This document shows, one piece after another, positions 15,519 to 23,401 of a stretch of DNA of 42,014 nt; the first letter of the stretch is position 1; every line of letters starts with the position of its first letter. Where the stretch lies: NCBI GenBank assembly GCA_017624915.1, contig JAGAMC010000038.1, positions 1-42,014 on the forward strand, read 5' to 3'. Source of the DNA: Oscillospiraceae bacterium (GTDB lineage Bacteria > Bacillota > Clostridia > Oscillospirales > Oscillospiraceae). The notes under the pieces are model-generated. The model made no database searches. It was not told where the DNA came from and worked only from the letters and a program-made list of their open reading frames with translations. A program made the translations under genes and the position numbers.

Positions 15519-16634
15519 TCAGTTGGGTGCATCCTCAGGAAAATAAATTTCAGCGAAGTTGGCCATAATGGCAGCCACCTCCGCCCGGATGGGATAGTCG
15601 TTGGGACGCAGTTCGGATATGATTCCCATGGCCACAGCCCAGGACATGGCCTCCTCGCCCCAACCATCGGCACGCAGGATGTCCACGCCCTCAAAGCTGT
15701 CCAGAGATGTACGCTCAGTCAAATCCAGGCCAAGATAGGAGATGGCAAAATTATAGAGGAACTGGACCACCTCACGGCGGGTCATGGTCTGCAGTGGCCT
15801 GAAGTTCCCGTCGCCGTATCCGGCGCTGATCCCCTGCTCTGCCGCCCAACGCACATAGCTCTCGTACCACTCCCCCTCCTTCACGTCAGGGAAGGTGGCA
15901 GCTGCCGAAAAGCGTTCCTCGTCCGGATCTCCCGCCAGATGGAACAGCACCGTCATCATCATGGCACGGTCCAGCCGGATCTCCGGCGCGAAGATGGACC
16001 CGTCGCCCGTTCCGGCAAACAGCCCCCGGGCATAGACCTCGTTGACCGCATCATGATACCAGTCTGTAATTTTAATATCAGTAAAGGGCGAAGCAGTTAC
16101 ACCACCGGGCTCTACACTGAACATTCCCTCCACCGCCACACGGGCAGCATCCGACTCTATGGTGAAAACGGCCTCGGTTTCCTCTGCCACGATATAACGG
16201 TGTCCCGGAGTAAGCCAGACACCGGAGTCGATCTGCTTCCCCTGCGTCACATCAATAACGATACCTTGGCTGAGCTTCACACTGCCCGCCTCTGCAATAA
16301 CGCCGCTGCCGGTCTGCAGGGTAATGACGTCCAGCGCAGAAAAGGTCTTTCGGCTATAGGCACCGCTGTAGCCGCCGGACTGGCCTGCACCCACCGTGTG
16401 GAGATATTCGTCCGCCAGCCGGTCAAGGGCTTCATTCGCAGTCTGCCACGCAGTATCCAGCACCCCGGAGCCCTGTTGGACACCCTGCTCCACGGCTTCG
16501 GGGATAAAGATCTGCTCCAGATAGCTCAGAGAGATCAGGCTGTCCCCTGTTCCCAGTCCGGAGGCCAATGCGCCGCCAACAAGAACCGCAGTACAGGCAA
16601 GCAGCGCCGCAATAATTTTGATCTGTTTTTTCAT
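15519..16634 (-). CDS. Secreted SLH-domain surface protein
   Basis: Exported protein expected to bind the cell wall through S-layer homology repeats. A signal peptide is clear: MKKQIK, a hydrophobic core IIAALLACTAVLVGG and an ALA-type cleavage region around residue 24. Residues 25-180 are a beta-rich domain that I cannot name. Three SLH repeats follow at about 183-235 (FTDIKITDWYHDAV, GLFAGTGDGSIFAPE), 247-295 (FPDVKEGEWYESYV, GISAGYGDGNFRP) and 312-362, the last one degenerate. The ATG overlaps the rex stop as ATGA, so its translation is tied to rex. This pairing of a redox regulator with a wall protein is not one I know. Confidence 0.88.
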   Translation of the reverse strand: MKKQIKIIAALLACTAVLVGGALASGLGTGDSLISLSYLEQIFIPEAVEQGVQQGSGVLDTAWQTANEALDRLADEYLHTVGAGQSGGYSGAYSRKTFSALDVITLQTGSGVIAEAGSVKLSQGIVIDVTQGKQIDSGVWLTPGHRYIVAEETEAVFTIESDAARVAVEGMFSVEPGGVTASPFTDIKITDWYHDAVNEVYARGLFAGTGDGSIFAPEIRLDRAMMMTVLFHLAGDPDEERFSAAATFPDVKEGEWYESYVRWAAEQGISAGYGDGNFRPLQTMTRREVVQFLYNFAISYLGLDLTERTSLDSFEGVDILRADGWGEEAMSWAVAMGIISELRPNDYPIRAEVAAIMANFAEIYFPEDAPN

Positions 16635-17293
16635 TCTTCCGTTTCCTTATCGTCCGCCGTCTGGCAGATCATGTAGCTCAGGGTCAGAAGACTGTCGGCA
16701 AAGTGGACATTTTCCACCACCACATCCTCCGCGTTTTCCAGCTTCAGTTCCACATTGGCAAAGTTCCAGATGCCCCGCACGCCGCCGTCCGCAAGCTGCT
16801 GGGCCACCACAGGGGCCACAGACCGGGGCACGGTGATCACGCCGATGTCCACGCGATGCTCGCGCAGGAACTGGTCCAGCTCATCCACGCCGTAGACGGG
16901 GATGTTGCCCACCGTTGTCCCGATGACCTCGTCATTGATATCGAAGGCGGCCTCCACATTAAAGCCGTTGTTGCCGAATTTAAAGTTCTGGATCAGCGCA
17001 TGGCCCAGATTGCCCACGCCCAGCACCACAGCGGTGTGTCCCCGGTCGATGCCCAGGATCTCGCCGATCTCCTCCCGCAGCTTTTCCACATTATAGCCAT
17101 AGCCCTGCTGGCCAAAGCCGCCAAAGCAGAACAGATCCTGACGGATCTGGGACGCTGTCAGCCCCATGGCCTTTCCCAGCGCACTGGAGGAAATGCGAAC
17201 CGTCCCCTGCTGTCTGAGTTCGGACAGGTGCCGGTAGTATCTTGGAAGCCGTCTGATCACGGCGATGGAAACTTTGCTGCCCGTTCTTTTCAT
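16631..17293 (-). CDS. rex: Redox-sensing transcriptional repressor Rex
   Basis: Dimeric repressor that reads the NADH/NAD+ ratio and controls fermentation and electron-transfer genes. The 220-residue product has the N-terminal winged helix (about 1-80, with ISSSALGKAMGLTASQIRQD) and the Rossmann domain with VVLGVGNLGHAL (about 88-99). The family stretch DLFCFGGFGQQGYGYNV is intact. The ATG at 17293 follows AGAGAGGAACG. Its promoter is overlapped by a Rex-like inverted repeat, which suggests autoregulation. The likely targets in this window are crt-thl-hbd and perhaps rnf. Confidence 0.95.
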   Translation of the reverse strand: MKRTGSKVSIAVIRRLPRYYRHLSELRQQGTVRISSSALGKAMGLTASQIRQDLFCFGGFGQQGYGYNVEKLREEIGEILGIDRGHTAVVLGVGNLGHALIQNFKFGNNGFNVEAAFDINDEVIGTTVGNIPVYGVDELDQFLREHRVDIGVITVPRSVAPVVAQQLADGGVRGIWNFANVELKLENAEDVVVENVHFADSLLTLSYMICQTADDKETEE

Positions 17294-17324
17294 TCTGCGT
17301 TCCTCTCTTTCGGAACTTTTCTCC

Positions 17325-17365
17325 AGTTTACATCACCGCACACAACTTGTCAATTTTTTTAACAA
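17325..17365 (-). promoter_or_regulatory. Promoter of rex with candidate Rex operator
   Basis: Minus strand: TTGACA (17353-17348), 17 nt, TAAACT (17330-17325). Covering the -35 box is TTGTTAA-AAAAA-TTGACAA (17365-17347), an inverted repeat close to the clostridial Rex site TTGTTAA-N4-TTAACAA, but with one mismatch and a spacer one base longer. Confidence 0.6.
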
Positions 17366-17400
17366 TCTTTTTCATTTCCACATATTTCTGCTCAAAAACA

Positions 17401-17440
17401 CCAAGAAGTCGGCGCGGCAGACCCGCTGTGCCGCGCCGAC
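17401..17440 (-). terminator. Terminator of the spoIIG operon
   Basis: A perfect 12-bp GC-rich stem, GTCGGCGCGGCA with its complement, closes a 9-nt loop just after the sigE stop. On the minus strand it is followed by TTCTTGGTGTTTTTG. The tail on the other strand is also T-rich. Confidence 0.75.
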
Positions 17441-17442
17441 TT

Positions 17443-18159
17443 TTACATCATTTTTAAAATTTCCTTCTTCAGACGGGCTATGATCCGTTTCTCAAGCCTG
17501 GAGATATATGACTGGGATATCCCCAGTTCGTCCGCCACTTCCTTTTGTGTCCGTTCCTCTTTTCCGTCCAGTCCAAAGCGTTTGGTAATGATGTGCCGCT
17601 CCCGCCCGTTCAGCTTGTCAAGGGCCTGAAACAGCAGCTGCCTGTCCACATCCGCTTCAATGGGCCGCATGACCAGATCGCTGTCTGTGCCCAGAACGTC
17701 GGACAGGAGCAGTTCATTCCCGTCCCAGTCCGTGTTCAGCGGCTCGTCAATGGACAGCTCGGATTTTTGAGATGCCGTCTTGCGCAGATGCATCAGGATC
17801 TCATTTTCTATGCATTTGCTGGAATATGTAGCCAGTTTGATGCTTTTCTCCGGGTTGTAGGTGTCCACCGCCTTGATCAGCCCTATAGTGCCGATGGAGA
17901 TCAGGTCTTCAATGTTGATACCTGTATTTTCAAAACGCCGGGCAATATAGACCACCAGACGCAGATTGCGCTCAATGAGCTGATTCTTCACCGACATATC
18001 CCCTTGGGCAAGGCGGGCGATCAGCGCACTCTCCTCCTCCCGGGTCAGCGGCGCAGGCAGGGTGTCGCTCCCTCCGATATACATGACTTTCCCCGGAACT
18101 GCCACTCCAAATTCAGCCAGCAGCCGGCGCAGCCGCAGCCACAGGTTTCTCCTCTTCAT
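17443..18159 (-). CDS. sigE: Sporulation sigma factor SigE (pro-form)
   Basis: Mother-cell sigma factor of early sporulation, made as an inactive precursor. The 238-residue length matches Bacillus SigE. The pro-sequence [20 protein letters not shown] leads to a [13 protein letters not shown] junction like the Bacillus YYIGGSE cleavage region. Region 2 is nearly canonical ([39 protein letters not shown], part positions 69-115), followed by [21 protein letters not shown] and region 4 with [13 protein letters not shown]. The start at 18159 gives the family pro-sequence length. An ATG seven codons earlier (18180) overlaps the spoIIGA stop and is also possible. Confidence 0.95.
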   Translation of the reverse strand: MKRRNLWLRLRRLLAEFGVAVPGKVMYIGGSDTLPAPLTREEESALIARLAQGDMSVKNQLIERNLRLVVYIARRFENTGINIEDLISIGTIGLIKAVDTYNPEKSIKLATYSSKCIENEILMHLRKTASQKSELSIDEPLNTDWDGNELLLSDVLGTDSDLVMRPIEADVDRQLLFQALDKLNGRERHIITKRFGLDGKEERTQKEVADELGISQSYISRLEKRIIARLKKEILKMM

Positions 18160-18179
18160 GTCCAAGCCTCTTTTCTCCA

Positions 18180-19034
18180 TCAGAATCGGTCCCCCACAAG
18201 GGCCCGGTAACCGCCCCCATCAGATACCGCCGTGGGTGACAGTGCCACCAGCATATGTCTGCACTGTCTGCCCCCTATCCTCACCGCGTCCGGACGAATG
18301 GCCAGCAGCATACCACACTCTACCCCCACCGAGCGGTAAGGCAGAAGGCGAAACCGGCCCTTCCACCTGCCCGCATTCAGCCGGGCAAAGCCCCGGGCCG
18401 GATCAGTCAGATCCTCCAGCATAAGTTCCGGGATCAGACCGGCTACGCTGTCCCACTCCGCCACCAGTACCCCGTGTCCGCTGACCGGGTCTGACAATGT
18501 ATTTCCTGTATCCACAAGTGCTGTAAAGCTGATCTTCCTGTCGTCTAATTGCAGGCCGACCGGAACGATCTCGCTGTCAGCCGTACTGTGACGGCCTGCA
18601 CGGCTCATAAACAGTGTCATCAAAACATAGCACCCTGCCCCGGACAGCAGCACCGTCTTGAGATCCATGCCGGAATAGATGATGCCGCCGCCCAGGCTCA
18701 TCCCCCATCCACCCAGCAGCGCAATGGCCAGCACGCCGCCGCCGAAGGCGCAGGACAACAGGAAGAAGATCACCGTCTGGCGCAAAAGCCGCCGGGTGGC
18801 CCCCAAACCCACCACCACCATCAGTACCGCGCACCCGGCCTTGCAGAGGGGATGGGACAGAAACTCCATGCCGGGCAGACATACCGCCGCAGCATAGGCG
18901 CCGCCCAGCACGCTGCCCAGCGCCATCCGCCCCCGGTGCAGCACCTCCCCGGCCAGCCGGGCCGAGGCCAAAAGCAGCAGATAGTCCATCAGTGCATTGA
19001 GCGCAAAAAGGGTATCCAGATATACGACTGTCAC
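18180..19034 (-). CDS. spoIIGA: Sigma-E processing peptidase SpoIIGA
   Basis: Membrane aspartic protease that cleaves pro-SigE after a forespore signal. The 284-residue product has about five N-terminal helices (residues 1-145) and a C-terminal protease domain with the active-site motif [15 protein letters not shown]. The downstream stretch LPYRSVG is also typical of the family. The start is GTG at 19034 ([13 protein letters not shown]), with GGGAGG 11 bases upstream. A longer frame with ATG codons further up would cover the promoter. It lies directly before sigE, the universal spoIIG order. Confidence 0.92.
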   Translation of the reverse strand: MTVVYLDTLFALNALMDYLLLLASARLAGEVLHRGRMALGSVLGGAYAAAVCLPGMEFLSHPLCKAGCAVLMVVVGLGATRRLLRQTVIFFLLSCAFGGGVLAIALLGGWGMSLGGGIIYSGMDLKTVLLSGAGCYVLMTLFMSRAGRHSTADSEIVPVGLQLDDRKISFTALVDTGNTLSDPVSGHGVLVAEWDSVAGLIPELMLEDLTDPARGFARLNAGRWKGRFRLLPYRSVGVECGMLLAIRPDAVRIGGRQCRHMLVALSPTAVSDGGGYRALVGDRF

Positions 19035-19071
19035 CGCCCTGCCTCCCGTCCAAATTCTCATGTACAGGCCG

Positions 19072-19077
19072 ATTATA
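19072..19077 (-). promoter_or_regulatory. -10 box of the spoIIG promoter
   Basis: A perfect TATAAT on the minus strand, 37 bases before the GTG of spoIIGA. There is no good -35 at normal spacing, only T-rich sequence including TTTTTTGTCC. This fits a Spo0A-dependent promoter, but no clear 0A box (TGTCGAA) is seen. Confidence 0.4.
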
Positions 19078-19118
19078 ACGGCAGGCCCGGACAAAAAAGG
19101 TCACTTCCCGTCCCCGGC

Positions 19119-19162
19119 AAAAAAACTTCGCACCACGCCAATGCGCAGTGCGAAGTTTTTTT
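19119..19162 (-). terminator. Terminator of the DUF951-hisC-radical SAM operon
   Basis: A 15-bp stem, with ACTTCGCAC and flanking A/T runs, closes a 14-nt loop and is followed by T on the minus strand. It lies 13 bases after the radical SAM stop. Confidence 0.88.
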
Positions 19163-19175
19163 GCTTTACAATAAT

Positions 19176-20054
19176 TTAAATTCCTCTGTTCAGGGTCTTG
19201 CGAAGCCGGATCTTCCCCTCAAGTGCCTGGTCGATCAGGTCAAGGAACTTTTTCCTGTCCTCGGGAAGAGAGCCCTTCAGCGGCAGATAGTTTGAGGCGT
19301 GATTGCTGGTGAAGTGCAGCGGATCCACGTCCAGATGTTCAATGAGCACACGGCACTCCTCCAGGATCTGGTCCGGAGTACATACCTTGAACCGGCCCGC
19401 CAGAACATCCTCTCCCAGCGCAGTGCCCTTGGCCGGGGCGAAGGTCATGGCGGACAGATGCCGGGGCTTCATCTCGTTGATGATCCGGGCGCTGGACACA
19501 ACGTGCTCCTCCCAGTCCCCATCCTGTCCGGTCAGGCCAAGGATCAGGATGGCCCACAGGTCGATGCCCGCCTCCACCAGATTCTGCCCCGCCTGCAGCA
19601 TCTGCCGGGCCGTGCAGCCTTTGTTGATGGCGGTAAGCACCGCGTCGCTGCCGCTCTCCACGCCCAGATAGGCCCGGGTCAGGCCGGCGGCGTGCAGTTC
19701 CTTTAGTTCGGACACGGATTTGGCCAGCGTGCTCTTGGGCCCGGCATAGGTGGTCACCTTCTGCAGGTTGGGGAAATTGGCGTACAGTTTTTCAAGGATC
19801 TTCAGCAGCTGCTCCGTCTTCATCACGATGGCATCGCCGTCCATCAGGAACACCCGCTCCACCCCCGGACCGTAGTAGTCCCGGGCCATATCGATGTCCT
19901 CCAGGATCTCCTCCAGAGGGCGGATACGGAAGGTTTTCTCCTTGTACATGGCGCAGAAGGTGCACTTATTGTGGGAGCAGCCGATGGTGCACTGGAGCAG
20001 ATAGCTGCGCCACTCGCCCGGCGGGCGGTAGATCAGATCACTATCGTATCGCAT
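19176..20054 (-). CDS. Radical SAM protein of unknown function
   Basis: Radical S-adenosylmethionine enzyme of a clostridial group with no assigned reaction. The 292-residue product opens MRYDSDLIYRPPGEWRSYLL and has the cysteine cluster QCTIGCSHNKCTFCAMY (about 21-37). The spacing is CX3CX4CX2C rather than the plain CX3CX2C, so a CX4CX2C set may hold the cluster. Further family-like stretches are VFLMDGDAIVM, TYAGPKSTL, RAYLGVESGSDAVL and LILGLTGQ, forming a partial TIM barrel. There is no B12 domain. It follows hisC by 4 bases and ends the operon, so it is probably co-expressed with histidine or aromatic transamination, although a link in function is not shown. Confidence 0.88.
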   Translation of the reverse strand: MRYDSDLIYRPPGEWRSYLLQCTIGCSHNKCTFCAMYKEKTFRIRPLEEILEDIDMARDYYGPGVERVFLMDGDAIVMKTEQLLKILEKLYANFPNLQKVTTYAGPKSTLAKSVSELKELHAAGLTRAYLGVESGSDAVLTAINKGCTARQMLQAGQNLVEAGIDLWAILILGLTGQDGDWEEHVVSSARIINEMKPRHLSAMTFAPAKGTALGEDVLAGRFKVCTPDQILEECRVLIEHLDVDPLHFTSNHASNYLPLKGSLPEDRKKFLDLIDQALEGKIRLRKTLNRGI

Positions 20055-20058
20055 AAGG

Positions 20059-21120
20059 TCATCCTTTCAAGATCTCTTCACAGGCCGCGCACATGGCCTC
20101 CATGTCCGCGTCGGTGCCAATGGACACGCGCAGATATTCGCTGATGCGGGGGCGGTCAAAGCGGCGCACCAGAACGCCCCGGTCACGCAGCCCCTGCTGC
20201 AGCAGCTTTCCGGACACTTGGGGGTGGGTAATGAAAATGAAGTTGGCGTTTGACGGATGGACGGTAAAGCCCATGTCCCGCAGGCGGGCGGCAGTGCGCT
20301 CCCGGGTCTTTATGACCATATTCCGGGTCAGTTCGAAGTATTCCCGGTCCCGGATGGCCGCCTCACCCGCCGCCAGCGCCAGCCGGTCCAGCGGATAGGA
20401 ATTGAAGGAGTTCTTCACGCAGTTGACCCCGGCGATCAGGTCGGCATTGCCCAGAGCATAGCCCACGCGCATGCCGGCAAGTGACCGGGACTTGGACATG
20501 GTACACACCACCACCAGGTTGGAGTACTCCGAAATTAGCTCCACGGCCGACTGTGCGCCGAAATCCGCATAGGCCTCGTCCACCAGCACCACCACGTCGG
20601 GGTTCGCGTTCAGGATCCGGCGGATGTCGGACAGGGGCAGGGTGCGGCCCGTGGGCGCGTTGGGGTTGCAGATCACCACGCCGCCGTTCCCGCCAAGGAA
20701 CCTGTCCACCGGCAGGGTGAAATCATCGTTGAGGGGGATCTCCTCGTGATCCAGTCCGAACAGCTGGGTGTAAACGGGGTAAAAGCTGTAGGTGATGTCG
20801 GGAAACAGCACCTTCTTCCCCGGGGTAAAAAAGGCATAGAAGCACAGCCCCAGCACCTCGTCCGAGCCGTTGCCGCAGAACACCTGCTCCGGCTGCAGTC
20901 CGTGATACTCCGCAATGGCCCGCCGCAGGCTGACCGCCTCCGGATCGGGGTAAAGGCGCAGTCCCTCCCCCGCCGCGTCGCGGATGGCCTGCAGCACCTT
21001 CTCCGAGGGCGGATAGGGATTCTCGTTGGTATTCAGCTTGATAAACACGCGGTCCTTGGGCTGCTCCCCCGGGGTATAGGGAACCAGCGTCCGGATGCGC
21101 TCACTCCAGAATCTTTTCAT
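20059..21120 (-). CDS. hisC: Histidinol-phosphate aminotransferase
   Basis: PLP enzyme of histidine synthesis that converts imidazole-acetol phosphate and glutamate to histidinol phosphate. The 353-residue product has IKLNTNENPYPPS (about 27-39), the aspartate and tyrosine of VLVDEAYADFG, and the PLP lysine in CTMSKSRSLAGMRVGYA. The C-terminal arginine region RVSIGTDADM is present. No other his gene is nearby, so a related role such as an aromatic or other amino acid aminotransferase remains possible. Its ATG overlaps the DUF951 stop by four bases. Confidence 0.92.
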   Translation of the reverse strand: MKRFWSERIRTLVPYTPGEQPKDRVFIKLNTNENPYPPSEKVLQAIRDAAGEGLRLYPDPEAVSLRRAIAEYHGLQPEQVFCGNGSDEVLGLCFYAFFTPGKKVLFPDITYSFYPVYTQLFGLDHEEIPLNDDFTLPVDRFLGGNGGVVICNPNAPTGRTLPLSDIRRILNANPDVVVLVDEAYADFGAQSAVELISEYSNLVVVCTMSKSRSLAGMRVGYALGNADLIAGVNCVKNSFNSYPLDRLALAAGEAAIRDREYFELTRNMVIKTRERTAARLRDMGFTVHPSNANFIFITHPQVSGKLLQQGLRDRGVLVRRFDRPRISEYLRVSIGTDADMEAMCAACEEILKG

Positions 21121-21314
21121 TGTTCAGACACCTCCGCGGCGGGCAGCCACTTTTTAATGCTCTTTTCCGCCTTGCTTCTTGGGATCATCAGCTCATGGCC
21201 GCAGCCGCTGCAGCGCAGCTTGAAATCCATGCCCACCCGCAGCACCAGCCACTGTCTGCTGCCGCAGGGGTGCGCCTTCTTCAGTTCCAGAACGTCGCCC
21301 ACATGGATATCCAT
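21117..21314 (-). CDS. DUF951 family protein
   Basis: A 65-residue protein of the DUF951 family, small proteins widespread in Firmicutes without a known function. It starts MDIHVGDVLELKKAHPCGS and carries RCSGCGHELMIPRSK, where the CxxC may bind metal. A beta-barrel-like fold is expected in this family. The start at 21314 has TTTTGGGAGG 8 bases upstream. It is the first gene of the operon, coupled to hisC by an ATGA overlap. Confidence 0.9.
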   Translation of the reverse strand: MDIHVGDVLELKKAHPCGSRQWLVLRVGMDFKLRCSGCGHELMIPRSKAEKSIKKWLPAAEVSEQ

Positions 21315-21345
21315 CGCGTTTCCTCCCAAAATAATATTTTACTGT

Positions 21346-21374
21346 ATTATAAATTCCCGCTGTGGTTCTGTCAA
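21346..21374 (-). promoter_or_regulatory. Full-consensus promoter of the DUF951-hisC-radical SAM operon
   Basis: Minus strand: TTGACA (21374-21369), exactly 17 nt, TATAAT (21351-21346). Both boxes are perfect, so basal expression should be strong. Confidence 0.85.
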
Positions 21375-21431
21375 TCGGCGATGTGTTCCATTCAGTCACA
21401 CTGTCTGCTGTGTCTTTTTTCTCCAAACAGC

Positions 21432-21460
21432 TTGCAGATAAACATGCAAAGCGGTATAAT
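21432..21460 (+). promoter_or_regulatory. Promoter of the S41-protease/CobW operon
   Basis: TTGCAG at 21432-21437, 17 nt, TATAAT at 21455-21460, 40 bases before the ATG. No Zur-like palindrome was seen near it. Confidence 0.75.
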
Positions 21461-21499
21461 ATTTAGTTGTTTCCGCTTTTGATTGGAAAGGAGCCGCCC

Positions 21500-23380
21500 A
21501 TGAAAAAACTCTTTTACCGCCTGACTGCGCTGATCCTGACCGCGTGCCTGCTGCTCATCCCCGCAAGCGCGCTGAGCGTGGAGCAGGCCAGACAGCTGCT
21601 TGACCAGTATCATATTGAAGACCTGCCCGAACAGGCTATGCAGGCCCAGACTATGGAGGAACTGATCGCCGCGCTCAACGACCCGTACACGACCTATCTT
21701 TCTCAGGAGGAATACGAGAAATTTGTCGGCGGCATCAACGATACCCAGCAGGTGGGCATCGGCGTATCGGTCGAGATCCACGAAAAGGGTGTGCTGATCG
21801 CCTCGGTTCTGGACAACTCTCCCGCTCTGGAGGGCGGTCTTGTTGCCGGCGACGTGATCACGGCAGTAAACGGCACCACCATCACCACCGTGGACGAAGC
21901 CACCGCCCTCATCGCCGGCCCGGAAGGCAGTACCGTGCGCATCACCGTGCTCAGAGCCGATGGGAGCACCGTGGATTTCGATCTGGTGCGCCGCAAGTTC
22001 ACCGTCCCCTCCACGGTACAGTATCAGCTCTCTGCCGACGGAAACGCCGGTATCATCGTGTGCAACAGCTTTGGTGATGCTACGGCCTCTCATTTCAACA
22101 AGGCCCTGAAAGAATACGCGGGCAAGGTCAATACATGGATCGTGGATCTGACCTCCAACCCCGGCGGCACCAGCAGTTCCGCCCAGCAGACCATTGGCTC
22201 TTTTCTGGGTCTGGTCATCTCTTTCTACTTCCTTGATGGCTCCGGAAAGTATTCCATGCAGATCTCCTCTGCCAGCTCTTCCGTCCGCCCCGAGGAACCT
22301 GTCATCATTCTGACCAGTCCCTACACCGCCAGTGCCTCCGAGCTGTTCGCCGGCGCCATGCGGGATAACGCCGGCGGTATCGCCATCGGTCAGCGGACAC
22401 TGGGCAAGGGCGTGGCCCAGATCATTCTGGACAAGACCACGCATCCCGACCTGTTCGACGGTGACGGTCTGAAGCTGACCCATTACCGGTTCTACTCCCC
22501 CACCGGCGCTTCCAACGACCAAATCGGCATCTTCCCCACGCTGCTGATCTCTCCGAAAAACGCTTACGCAGTCTCTTTGCTCCTGAGCGCCGACAAGCCG
22601 GCCCATCCCTCCGGACACCTGAAGCTGACCCTGTGCGGCCATGATTTCTATATCAATATTGCTTCCGCCACCGGTTCAGAATACCGTCCCGCTTTTGTAG
22701 AACTTCTGGAAGCTCTTCCCCCTTCCGCCCAGCTGTTTCAGCACATGGGCGACGGGCTGTGGACCAAAACCACTCCTGAGCGGGCGGCCCTGTCCATGGG
22801 CCTGAGCGAGTTCTCCCCCCGAACCTTCACCGACCTTGAGGGCTACGCCGAGAAGGATCTAATCAACACGCTGGCCGCATTCGGGCTGGTGGGCGGCTAC
22901 GGCGACGGCACCTTCCATCCCGATGACTCCATCTCCCGGGCGGAGTTCTGCGCCATGCTGGGCAATCTGCTGGACCTGTATACTCCCGGCGTGACCCAAA
23001 GCAGCTTTGACGATGTGTCCCCCGAGGCCTGGTACTCCGGTGTGGTCCACGCCATGCACCAGCTGGGCTATCTGGGCGGGTATGGCGACGGCACCTTCCG
23101 TCCGGAGCAGACCATTACACAGGAAGAGATGGTCTCCATTCTGGCCAAGATCGCGCCCAAGCTGAACATGCACATATACGATTTTTCCCGGCACTCTCCG
23201 GGCAGCACTGAGCTGGAGCCCTTCTCCTACTACAGCCAGTGGGCGCAAAGAAGCGCCTGGATCCTGTCCGCGTGCAACGTTGACCTGACCTTGATCGCGC
23301 CCCAATACCCCGCCAACCGGGCTCAGGCAGCCAGTATGATGTACCAGCTGCTGTCCAACTGCGGCCTGTTCTGGCAGTAA
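21500..23380 (+). CDS. Secreted S41 (C-terminal processing) protease with PDZ and SLH repeats
   Basis: Exported serine protease likely held at the cell wall. The 626 residues comprise a signal peptide (1-25, LFYRLTALILTACLLLIPA), an N-terminal helical part with LNDPYTTYLSQEEY, a PDZ domain (about 85-165, with VGIGVSVEIHEKGVLIASV), and the S41 core. The catalytic serine is most likely Ser278 in TASASELFAGA and the lysine Lys303 in RTLGKGVAQ, 25 residues apart as in Tsp and CtpA. After a linker come two clear SLH repeats (FTDLEGYAEKD, GGYGDGTFHPDD; FDDVSPEAWYS, GGYGDGTFRPEQ) and a degenerate third. The start at 21500 has AAAGGAG upstream. It leads an operon with two CobW GTPases, only 21 bases away. 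Confidence 0.9.
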   Translation: MKKLFYRLTALILTACLLLIPASALSVEQARQLLDQYHIEDLPEQAMQAQTMEELIAALNDPYTTYLSQEEYEKFVGGINDTQQVGIGVSVEIHEKGVLIASVLDNSPALEGGLVAGDVITAVNGTTITTVDEATALIAGPEGSTVRITVLRADGSTVDFDLVRRKFTVPSTVQYQLSADGNAGIIVCNSFGDATASHFNKALKEYAGKVNTWIVDLTSNPGGTSSSAQQTIGSFLGLVISFYFLDGSGKYSMQISSASSSVRPEEPVIILTSPYTASASELFAGAMRDNAGGIAIGQRTLGKGVAQIILDKTTHPDLFDGDGLKLTHYRFYSPTGASNDQIGIFPTLLISPKNAYAVSLLLSADKPAHPSGHLKLTLCGHDFYINIASATGSEYRPAFVELLEALPPSAQLFQHMGDGLWTKTTPERAALSMGLSEFSPRTFTDLEGYAEKDLINTLAAFGLVGGYGDGTFHPDDSISRAEFCAMLGNLLDLYTPGVTQSSFDDVSPEAWYSGVVHAMHQLGYLGGYGDGTFRPEQTITQEEMVSILAKIAPKLNMHIYDFSRHSPGSTELEPFSYYSQWAQRSAWILSACNVDLTLIAPQYPANRAQAASMMYQLLSNCGLFWQ

Positions 23381-23401
23381 TACAAGAAAGGATCGAATCA
23401 C

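Noticed and set aside
15276..16676. A plus-strand open frame starting with an alanine-rich peptide
   Set aside because: The alanine run is the antisense of the Cys/Gly small gene, and the rest is antisense to the SLH gene. There is no ribosome site or recognisable domain.
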